A DNA stretch of 62,629 nt from Pseudanabaena frigida. GTDB taxonomy: Bacteria > Cyanobacteriota > Cyanobacteriia > Pseudanabaenales > Pseudanabaenaceae. The DNA is taken from positions 1 through 62,629 of the forward strand of contig QBML01000031.1 in the NCBI GenBank assembly GCA_003242085.1. Reading direction: 5' to 3'. Numbering within the stretch: position 1 is the stretch's first letter; every line of letters begins with the position of its first letter. The notes below the pieces were generated by a model that saw nothing but the letters and a program-made list of their open reading frames with translations, ran no database searches and was not told where the DNA came from. Made by a program: the position numbers and the translations under genes. Positions 55,932-62,629 of the stretch are shown here, in pieces.

Positions 55932-57068
55932 ATGCACCGCTTACTCCAGCGCCAGATCAAAAAACATTTTGGTAATTTAGAAACTTTGCCCCCAGAATGG
56001 CAGAGTTTCTTAACCGATATCGATACTGCCTACTGTCAATTTGATGACGATCGTCGGATGATCGAACGCTCTTTAGCGCTGAGTTCTGAGGAACTTTTAC
56101 AAGCTAACAATCAGTTACAGAATTTGCTTAAAACCGTTGAAGGTCAGGTTGCCGAGCGTACCACTGAACTTACCAAAGCCAATATCGAATTAGAAGAAAC
56201 ATTAATCAATCTTAAAAAGACTCAAGTTCATCTAATTCAATCTGAAAAAATGTCTTCTTTAGGACAATTGGTCGCAGGTATCGCCCATGAGATCAATAAT
56301 CCTGTCAACTTTATTCACGGTAATCTCAGTCATTTAAAAGACTACATAACGAAAATCTTAAACTTTATCAAACTAACTCAACAAAATCATCTCCAAGGAA
56401 TTCCTGAAATGGAAAGCCTTGCTGAAGAAATTGAATTGGAATTTATAAGTCAGGATTTGCCCCAAATCATTAATTCGATGGTAGTGGGAATAAGTCGGAT
56501 TCGAGGCATTGTCCAGTCGTTGAAAAATTTTTCGCACATAGACGAAGCTGAATTTAAGCAGGTCGACATTCACAAGGGAATTGATAACACCCTGCTAATT
56601 CTCGAACATCGTCTAAAGTCGAAGTCGAATGCTTGGCACATCCAAATTATTAAACAATATGGAGATATCCCCTTAATTAATTGCTACGCTGGGCAGCTCA
56701 ATCAAGTTTTTATCAATATTTTGGCAAATGCGATCGATGCATTAGAGGAAGCAAATTATCATTCTCAAAGCGATCCAAAAGGTGATAAGTCGGAGCGATC
56801 ACCCTATATCAAGATTCAGACTAGACTCGTTGATGATAACTTTGTTGAAATTGCGATCGCCGATAATGGTATTGGCATTCCCGAAGCAATTCAGCCGCAA
56901 ATATTCAATCCATTTTTTACCACTAAACCTGTAGGTAAGGGAACGGGAATGGGAATGGCGATCAGTTATCAAATAATTACGGAAAAGCATCAAGGGGTAC
57001 TAACTTGCCATTCTACATTAGGCAAAGGGACTGAATTTCGCATTCGTATTCCTATGCTGTACGGGTAA
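55932..57068 (+). CDS. Histidine kinase paired with the FIST protein
   Basis: 378-aa cytoplasmic kinase. The N-terminal 85 residues carry no recognisable sensor domain and lead through a coiled coil (about 45-105) to HisKA with LVAGIAHEINNPVNFIHGN (His119). The HATPase has NILANAIDALEEA, IADNGIGIPEA and GTGMGMAISYQI. Lack of a sensor and 16-bp spacing from the FIST gene suggest the FIST protein supplies the input. The last codons and stop lie in an inverted repeat. Confidence 0.95.
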   Translation: MHRLLQRQIKKHFGNLETLPPEWQSFLTDIDTAYCQFDDDRRMIERSLALSSEELLQANNQLQNLLKTVEGQVAERTTELTKANIELEETLINLKKTQVHLIQSEKMSSLGQLVAGIAHEINNPVNFIHGNLSHLKDYITKILNFIKLTQQNHLQGIPEMESLAEEIELEFISQDLPQIINSMVVGISRIRGIVQSLKNFSHIDEAEFKQVDIHKGIDNTLLILEHRLKSKSNAWHIQIIKQYGDIPLINCYAGQLNQVFINILANAIDALEEANYHSQSDPKGDKSERSPYIKIQTRLVDDNFVEIAIADNGIGIPEAIQPQIFNPFFTTKPVGKGTGMGMAISYQIITEKHQGVLTCHSTLGKGTEFRIRIPMLYG

Positions 57069-57082
57069 TACAGCATAGGAAT
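57048..57082 (+). terminator. Hairpin enclosing the kinase stop codon
   Basis: ATTCCTATGCTGTA, a seven-nt loop CGGGTAA, and exact complement. The TAA stop is in the loop and the left stem is coding. There is no immediate T-run. Confidence 0.55.
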
Positions 57083-57095
57083 GCAAGTTTTTAGC

Positions 57096-57136
57096 AAATC
57101 AATAGAGGCGGCGCGAAGCGCCGCCTCTATTGATTT
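57096..57136. repeat. F1-core hairpin
   Basis: AAATCAATAGAGGCGGCG, loop CGAAG and exact complement (18-bp stem), followed by GGGTTTTGATTTTTCC. It has F1 arms in part (ATGCAAGTTTTTAGC before it; CCTAGCTGTCTCTACC after it). Confidence 0.75.
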
Positions 57137-57165
57137 GGGTTTTGATTTTTCCTAGCTGTCTCTAC

Positions 57166-57245
57166 CGAGGAAAATATTGAAAGCATTACAATGTAATGCT
57201 TTCAATATTTTCCTCGTGGTTCGTTCGTTCGGTAATTGCTGCAAG
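57166..57245. repeat. F2 palindromic element
   Basis: CGAGGAAAATATTGAAAGC and its complement form a 25-bp stem around a single central A, followed by the F2 tail TGGTTCGTTCGTTCGG and TAATTGCTGCAA. It abuts an F1 core and precedes hflX (-). Confidence 0.75.
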
Positions 57246-57264
57246 TTTATTGATACTTAGCTAC

Positions 57265-58938
57265 TTAACCCAATGCACCGATCGCATATTCAATCAGTTT
57301 TAATAATGATTGGCTCATTTCTTGAAAACCCTCTCGTTTTAGAGCAGAGATGGCGATCGCTTCGGGATATTTATCTAGAATTGCTTTTGGATCTTCAACT
57401 ACATCGATTTTATTGAAAACTAATAAAACTGGACCAACAGCGATCGGCATATCTTTGAGAATTTTATCCACTGATTTTAGTTGCTCTTCCCATGAGGAAT
57501 GAGAAGCATCGACAAGATGGACTAATACATCAGCTTCCGATACTTCCTCAAGGGTGGCACGAAAAGCATCGACGAGGGATTTAGGAAGTTCGTGAATGAA
57601 GCCTACTGTATCGGTGAGTAGAACCGTGTGGATTTTGTCATCTTCACCCGTAAGACTGAGGCGACGAGTAGTCGGATCGAGGGTGGCGAATAATTTATCA
57701 GCAGCATAGACATCGGCTTTGGTCATGGCATTGAGCAATGTTGATTTACCTGCATTGGTGTAACCAACGATCGCTACTGTGGGAACCTCTCGATCGACGC
57801 GTTTCTGCCGAATACGCGATCGCTGCGCTTGCAGGTGATTTACCTGTTGCTGAAGGAAGGTGATGCGCTTTTGGATCACGCGGCGATCGGTTTCCAATTT
57901 GGTTTCACCAGGCCCACGTGTGCCGATACCACCACCGAGCCTTGAGAGCGCTTGACCGTGCCCTGCCAGACGAGGTAAGCGATATTCTAGTTGGGCTAGC
58001 TCGACCTGCAACTTCCCTTCGGACGACTGAGCGCGTTGGGCAAAAATATCAAGAATTACTTCAGTGCGATCGCTAACTCTTAAACCGATCGTTCTTTCAA
58101 TATTGCGGGTTTGCGAAGCAGTTAGTTCGCGATCGAATACAACCAGATTTGCACCTTTAGTTTGAGCGACGATCGCCAGTTCTAGGACTTTACCTTCACC
58201 GAGAACGGTTTGTGGATGGGGTCGCTCGCGCTTTTGCCAGAGCGCATCTAGCACCTTGCCACCAGCACTTTCTACTAACTGACCGAGTTCGATCATTGCA
58301 AAGGGCATTGAGTCAGATTTTTCCTTTTGATGCATTAATCCGACAAGTATCACGCGATCGCGATCGTCATCAGTGGCACGACCTGCAAAGTTGCGGCTAA
58401 ATTCTTCTTCTAAGCCTTCAACTAATTCTAGGAAATCTTGCTTAGCGAGCGCATCGACATTCATCGGTACTGAGACGCGCCAAGCAGACTGCTGTTCTGG
58501 CAGTTCTGTATCTGTCGCTGGTAATAAGTGCGCCAAATATCCGCGCTCAGTATAGCCTTTGAGATTAACAGGCAAAATCACCAATGCATCAAGACGTTGC
58601 ATTAACATCGCCGTTAAATCTGTGTCATTCGGTGGCAATGCCTCTGGACTTGCACAAATACAGCGTAATCCACTCAGGCGATCGCTACCATAGCGCGGTA
58701 ACTCCAGTGGTGGAATTTTAGTTTGATTGGGCGTACCGATGGCAACTCTAATTACTTGTCCGCGCCGATTTATATAAATACAAATAGACTCCTTTAACTC
58801 CGCACTAACACCAGCAAGGCGTTGAGCTAATTCGGGCGTAATAAGACTATCTTGAGGTAAGCGCGAGCGATAGAGACGATCTAATTGCTTGAGTTGATGC
58901 GCCTTTAGTCCTTGGGTTTTTCCGTAAATAGTTTCGAT
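57265..58938 (-). CDS. hflX: GTPase HflX, possible non-canonical start
   Basis: Ribosome-associated GTPase that splits stalled ribosomes. It has G1 GYTNAGKSTLL, G3 DTVGFI, G4 NKID and the glycine-rich GGIGTRGPGETKLE. The first plausible standard start is a TTG at 58638 (457 aa), but the frame stays open and protein-like for 100 more codons: IETIYGKTQGLKAHQ at the top, then ICIYINRRGQVIRV and IPPLELPRYG. This is the usual HflX N-terminus, giving about 557 aa. At the expected start the codon is ATC (58938-58936), preceded only by CAT, ACG, GTA and a TGA stop. It therefore starts at ATC or another weak codon, or the base is wrong. Confidence 0.9.
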   Translation of the reverse strand: METIYGKTQGLKAHQLKQLDRLYRSRLPQDSLITPELAQRLAGVSAELKESICIYINRRGQVIRVAIGTPNQTKIPPLELPRYGSDRLSGLRCICASPEALPPNDTDLTAMLMQRLDALVILPVNLKGYTERGYLAHLLPATDTELPEQQSAWRVSVPMNVDALAKQDFLELVEGLEEEFSRNFAGRATDDDRDRVILVGLMHQKEKSDSMPFAMIELGQLVESAGGKVLDALWQKRERPHPQTVLGEGKVLELAIVAQTKGANLVVFDRELTASQTRNIERTIGLRVSDRTEVILDIFAQRAQSSEGKLQVELAQLEYRLPRLAGHGQALSRLGGGIGTRGPGETKLETDRRVIQKRITFLQQQVNHLQAQRSRIRQKRVDREVPTVAIVGYTNAGKSTLLNAMTKADVYAADKLFATLDPTTRRLSLTGEDDKIHTVLLTDTVGFIHELPKSLVDAFRATLEEVSEADVLVHLVDASHSSWEEQLKSVDKILKDMPIAVGPVLLVFNKIDVVEDPKAILDKYPEAIAISALKREGFQEMSQSLLKLIEYAIGALG

Positions 58939-58950
58939 ATGCGTTACTCA

Positions 58951-58992
58951 GTATAATTATGATGGTTGTTAAAGCAGCCATCACAATTATAC
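58951..58992. promoter_or_regulatory. Inverted repeat between divergent hflX and cbiX
   Basis: GTATAATTATGATGGTTG pairs with CAGCCATCACAATTATAC over 18 bp (one mismatch, one G-T) around loop TTAAAG. TATAAT stands at each outer end, one per strand, in suitable positions for overlapping divergent -10 boxes. It is likely a shared promoter/operator, and in RNA a leader hairpin. Confidence 0.55.
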
Positions 58993-58995
58993 TTA

Positions 58996-59772
58996 ATGGA
59001 TACTATGAACGATGCAGCGCTTTTTTTAGTAACGCATGGTAGTCGAGATCGCCGTTCGTGGTTAGCATTACAAAATTTGGTCTCAGTAGCTAGATCTAAA
59101 AGTGCTCTTTATATTGGTGGTGGGTGTTTGGAGGGACAGGAGCTCAGTCTCGCTCAGCAGTTAATGCAATTTGCTGATGAGGTTAACCAGCTTGGAGGAA
59201 CAGAAATTATAATAATGCCAGTCTTTTTATTGGCTGGAGTTCATGTTAGCGAAGACATTCCCACAGAAGTGGCGATCGCCCAAAATCAATTGTCAGAAAA
59301 ACTTCAAAAGCCCCTAAAATTTCGCATAACTCCTCATTTGGGCACAGATTCTCAAATTTCTAGTTTGCTGTTGCAGCAATTTGAGAAGTATCGGGTACAG
59401 GAGATCTTATCCACACCTTCAGGAAGCATACCCAACCACACTTTAATAAACGAAAAAGACCAAGGTCGAATTTTGATAGCCCATGGTACGCAACGAATGG
59501 GAGCCAACCAAGCAATTGAGGATTTAGCAAACGATTGTCATGCGATCGCCGCTTATTGGGGAGTCGAGCCTAAAATAGAAACCCAAATTGAGAAGTTACT
59601 AGCACAAGGCATTACTAAAATTGACGTGTTACCATATTTTTTGACCGAAGGGGGAATTACTGAAGCTGTGGCTAAAAAACTCCAAATCTATAGCGATCGG
59701 TTGCAGATTCGGCAATTACCTGTGCCACTATCAAGCGAACAGATTGTAGATTTATTATGGAAATTCATTTAG
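58996..59772 (+). CDS. cbiX: Sirohydrochlorin chelatase-like protein (CbiX/SirB family)
   Basis: 258 aa from ATG 58996 (the frame extends 10 codons into the inverted repeat; ATG 59005 is also possible). Two CbiX-type halves are visible: LFLVTHGSRDRRSW with VFLLAGVHVSEDIP, and ILIAHGTQRMGANQ with DVLPYFLTEGGIT. The conserved His of each half would bind metal. Family members insert Co, Fe or Ni into sirohydrochlorin for cobalamin or siroheme. Which metal is used here cannot be told. Confidence 0.85.
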   Translation: MDTMNDAALFLVTHGSRDRRSWLALQNLVSVARSKSALYIGGGCLEGQELSLAQQLMQFADEVNQLGGTEIIIMPVFLLAGVHVSEDIPTEVAIAQNQLSEKLQKPLKFRITPHLGTDSQISSLLLQQFEKYRVQEILSTPSGSIPNHTLINEKDQGRILIAHGTQRMGANQAIEDLANDCHAIAAYWGVEPKIETQIEKLLAQGITKIDVLPYFLTEGGITEAVAKKLQIYSDRLQIRQLPVPLSSEQIVDLLWKFI

Positions 59773-59864
59773 CTGACTTTCGACAGATTGTTGTAAGCTT
59801 TATAGCTAAATTATGCTGTATGTTGCAGTTTTCAAATCATTACTGTACATATAATTAATTCTTT

Positions 59865-59884
59865 AAAGGCTTTTAAAAAGCCTT
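59865..59884 (+). terminator. Short hairpin after cbiX
   Basis: AAGGCTT-TTAAA-AAGCCTT, about 95 bp beyond the cbiX stop in A/T-rich sequence. It is a weak terminator candidate. Confidence 0.35.
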
Positions 59885-59938
59885 CTAAAGTAAAGCTTTT
59901 TAAAATTATTTGGTCTTAAATGGACAAGGTAAAAATAG

Positions 59939-62476
59939 TTGGCTGAAAGATATAAACATCTTAATCCGATATATCAAGAGATCCTCAAACAAGAGCGTCT
60001 CAACAACTTAATGCGGATAGCTAAATGTTTTGAAAATAGTACGGTTGGCGTTTTTGAAACGACTTTAGACGATCGAATTAGTGAAATTAGTTTATCTTTC
60101 TGTGATTTGTTAGGATATAGCACTTCGCAAATATGCCACCTCAAATACGAACAAATATGCCATCCTGACGATCTATCTGCTTACTATTTTTTAAAAGAGA
60201 GACTACTCTCAGGCGAAATCGATCATTGTTACTTAAATGTTCGTTATATTCGTGCTGATGGTCAAATCGTACAAGTTCTCCAGAGCACCGATCTTGATAT
60301 TGGGGAAGGTCAAGAGCCTCACTTCATGAATAGATTTGAAGACATAACGGATTGGGAACAGACTGCTAGAAATCAAAGTGCTTCAGAAAATAGGACACGC
60401 TATTTATTTGAAAACAACCCCAATCCCATGTGGATTTACGACCTAGAAACTCTCCAGTTCCTAGCGGTAAATCAAGCGGCAATCAATCACTATGGCTATA
60501 GTGAAAGTGAATTTCTATCGATGAAAACACTGGATATTCGACCACCCGAAGATGTGCCTAAGCTCTTAAATGCGATCGCCAATATATCCACAGGATTGAG
60601 CATACCTGAGATTTGGCGGCATTGCAAAAAGGATGGTAGCCAGATTTTAGTAGAAGTCTCAGCTCATACGTTAACTTACAACAATCGTAAATGCGAACTT
60701 ATTTTAGCGAATGATGTTACTCAAAAATTGCAAGCTGAGGAAGCCCTCAAAAGAGCAGAAGCCAAGTATCGCGGCATTTTTGAGAATGCTGTAGAAGGGA
60801 TTTTTCAAAGCTCAATTGATGGAAAATTTTTGATTGCCAATCCAATGTTGGCAAAAATCTATGGATATGATTCTCCCGAAGACTTGATTGCCAATCTTAC
60901 AGATATCCAGCATCAAATCTATGTCGATCCCCAACGTCGGACGCTGTTGCTCGAACTCTTACTAGCACAAGAAGATGTCAAACAGTTTGAATCACAGGTC
61001 TATCGTAAAGATGGCACGATCATTTGGACTTCGGAAAATGCTCATGCAGTTTACGACACAATAGGAAAATTCCTCTACTTTGAAGGCACAGTTGAAGACA
61101 TTACGGAAAGTAAGCGTGCAAAAGCTGAAATTGAATATCTTGCTTTTCACGACTCTCTCACTAATTTACCAAACCGAGTTCTATTTCGCGATCGCCTTAA
61201 AATTGCTTTAGACAATGCCTACGAGCAACTGCAAACTCACTTTCAACAAGATAGTCAAAGAGAAATTAAAACAATTCCTCCACTTCTAGCAGTAATGTTC
61301 CTAGATTTAGATCGTTTTAAATTAGTAAACGACACAATGGGACATGCTGCTGGCGATCGCCTCTTAATCGAAGTTGCCAAGAGACTGAGTGAATGCATGT
61401 TTGCAAGTACTTTTCTGGCGCGGATGGGAGGTGATGAGTTTATGATATTTGTATCTGAATTGCAAAGTGTTGAGTCAATTCAACAATTCGCTCAGTTAAT
61501 TCTGCAATCTTTTGAAAACCCTTTCTTTGTAGAAGAAAGACCGATTTATATTGGTACGAGTATTGGCATTAGTCTTTATCCAAGCGATGGATTGGATGAA
61601 GATGCTTTAATGAAAAATGCCGACACGGCAATGTTTCGAGCTAAAGAGCGCGGCAGAAATCATTATCAGCTCTATAATCATGCGATCGGTGCAAAAGTAA
61701 TGGAGTATGTGGCGATTGAGAATGGCATTCGCCAAGCTCTCGAGCGCTCGGAGTTTCAAGTTTTCTATCAGCCTCAGATCGATCTGCTTACGGGCGAAAT
61801 TGATTGTATGGAAGCCTTAGCACGTTGGCTCCATCCAGAGCTTGGTTGGGTTCCACCCAATCAATTTGTTCCTGCTGCCGAAGAGCATGGTTTGATCGTT
61901 CGTTTGGGAGAGTGGGTTTTGCAGACTGCTTGTATGCAAAATCGAATGTGGCAAAAACAGGGATTACCTCCCATTCGGATGGCAGTAAACTTTTCGGCAA
62001 AACAATTTCAAGTCCCGACATTGTGCGAGCGCATTATGCAAATCCTGAAGGAAATTGAATTGGAACCTAAGTACTTAGAAATAGAAGTTACTGAAAGCTT
62101 AGTGATGCAAGATCAAGCAACGACAATTAAAATACTACGGCATTTGCAATCACTGGGGATGAGTGTATCGATTGATGACTTCGGTACTGGCTATTCTTCG
62201 CTTAGTTATTTACGATTATTGCCCGTTAGCAAAGTAAAAATTGATGCAAGCTTTATCCGCGAGACTCCACAAAACATTGAAGACTCAGCAATTACATCGG
62301 CAATTATTGCGATGGCGCATAGTCTCAAACTGAGGGCGATCGCTGAAGGGGTAGAGCGTAAAGAGCAATTAGAGTTTTTGCGATCGCATAGCTGTGACGG
62401 AGTTCAGGGCTATCTGTTCAGTCGTCCCGTTCCTGCCCAAGAAGCCACTTTATTCCTTCAATCTCAATTCAGGTAA
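59939..62476 (+). CDS. PAS-PAS-PAS-GGDEF-EAL cyclic-di-GMP protein
   Basis: About 845 aa from a TTG at 59939; an ATG at 60011 (821 aa) is an equally good start and keeps all domains. Three PAS domains (about 25-145, 150-265 and 270-395) precede GGDEF (about 410-570; motif GGDEF intact at 497-501) and EAL (about 585-840; EALARW from residue 625, VTESLVMQD, DDFGTGYSSLSYL). Both motifs are intact, so either synthesis or breakdown of c-di-GMP is possible. Ligands of the PAS domains are unknown, and none has the LOV cysteine motif. Confidence 0.94.
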   Translation: MAERYKHLNPIYQEILKQERLNNLMRIAKCFENSTVGVFETTLDDRISEISLSFCDLLGYSTSQICHLKYEQICHPDDLSAYYFLKERLLSGEIDHCYLNVRYIRADGQIVQVLQSTDLDIGEGQEPHFMNRFEDITDWEQTARNQSASENRTRYLFENNPNPMWIYDLETLQFLAVNQAAINHYGYSESEFLSMKTLDIRPPEDVPKLLNAIANISTGLSIPEIWRHCKKDGSQILVEVSAHTLTYNNRKCELILANDVTQKLQAEEALKRAEAKYRGIFENAVEGIFQSSIDGKFLIANPMLAKIYGYDSPEDLIANLTDIQHQIYVDPQRRTLLLELLLAQEDVKQFESQVYRKDGTIIWTSENAHAVYDTIGKFLYFEGTVEDITESKRAKAEIEYLAFHDSLTNLPNRVLFRDRLKIALDNAYEQLQTHFQQDSQREIKTIPPLLAVMFLDLDRFKLVNDTMGHAAGDRLLIEVAKRLSECMFASTFLARMGGDEFMIFVSELQSVESIQQFAQLILQSFENPFFVEERPIYIGTSIGISLYPSDGLDEDALMKNADTAMFRAKERGRNHYQLYNHAIGAKVMEYVAIENGIRQALERSEFQVFYQPQIDLLTGEIDCMEALARWLHPELGWVPPNQFVPAAEEHGLIVRLGEWVLQTACMQNRMWQKQGLPPIRMAVNFSAKQFQVPTLCERIMQILKEIELEPKYLEIEVTESLVMQDQATTIKILRHLQSLGMSVSIDDFGTGYSSLSYLRLLPVSKVKIDASFIRETPQNIEDSAITSAIIAMAHSLKLRAIAEGVERKEQLEFLRSHSCDGVQGYLFSRPVPAQEATLFLQSQFR

Positions 62477-62485
62477 ATAAAAACC

Positions 62486-62524
62486 AAAAGATAGTTGCGG
62501 CGCTGAGCGCCGCAACTATCTTTT
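62486..62524 (+). terminator. Terminator hairpin after the GGDEF-EAL gene
   Basis: AAAAGATAGTTGCGGCGC, loop TGA and exact complement ending in four T residues, 10 bp after the stop. It has an F1-like GC core (GCGGCGC) without the outer arms. Confidence 0.8.
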
Positions 62525-62583
62525 GTGGGTAGTGATCAAGAGGGAATGATAAGAATCATAGATTGGATGAGAGTATTGTAGTG

Positions 62584-62629
62584 ATGGACAAAAAGCCAAA
62601 TCATAGCAATGTGATTATCGAACTTTTTA
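62584..62629 (+). CDS. Possible start of a gene cut by the window edge
   Basis: ATG at 62584 opens a frame (MDKKPNHSNVIIELF) still open at the last base. Too little is visible for a family call, and the ribosome-binding site is weak. Confidence 0.3.
   Translation, partial: MDKKPNHSNVIIELF

Overview
The window is cyanobacterial chromosome. It carries psbA (photosystem II D1), a BciB-type divinyl chlorophyllide reductase, a group 3 sigma factor, ComFB-family and DUF3493 genes, and the HIP1 octamer GCGATCGC is scattered through most host genes. Moderate GC and dense families of long palindromic repeats suggest a Pseudanabaena-like organism, but that genus is my inference.

Layout. 1-9.7 kb: a sensor kinase, psbA, a murC-murB pair, a Crp-family regulator, a TerB-like protein, tatA, tsaE, moaC and a metal-binding domain protein. 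9.7-15 kb: a nested repeat, then a large PAS/LOV/GAF histidine kinase carrying both a LOV cysteine motif and the two-cysteine DXCF cyanobacteriochrome signature, followed by a REC-GGDEF-EAL response regulator. 15-17.5 kb: gmd and fcl (GDP-L-fucose synthesis) and tRNA-Ser(GGA). 17.8-31 kb: a hydrolase, an AT-rich orphan gene between two copies of one repeat, an RNase D-like exonuclease, guaD, asnS, pgl, a DUF3493 protein, a tandem ComFB protein, and a Tat-type binding lipoprotein overlapping a DUF928-like gene. 31-40 kb: a GST, a three-gene set ending in an acyltransferase whose ORF has absorbed a repeat element, a geranylgeranyl-reductase-like oxidoreductase, a cation/proton antiporter and ppx/gppA. 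40-43.9 kb: two REC-histidine kinase hybrids (the first split by a one-base frameshift) and bciB. 43.9-49.7 kb: an AT-rich two-gene operon in which I see no HIP1 site, encoding a 746-aa protein of unknown family and a 1159-aa helicase with a C-terminal PD-(D/E)XK-like nuclease motif. 50-62.6 kb: sigF, a phosphohexomutase, ilvA, a FIST protein plus its histidine kinase, hflX, a CbiX-like chelatase and a PAS-GGDEF-EAL protein.

How the genes relate. Signalling dominates: light and small-ligand sensors, c-di-GMP enzymes, a tandem ComFB protein (a family linked to cyclic dinucleotide binding) and a motility-type sigma factor. These could form a light and second-messenger circuit for surface behaviour, which is inference. 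The best candidate for an undescribed system is the helicase-nuclease operon, whose composition and two-gene architecture look like a horizontally acquired defence module. The second is the LOV plus cyanobacteriochrome kinase. At least three families of palindromic, MITE-like repeats fill most intergenic gaps, and one copy lies in frame inside a gene.
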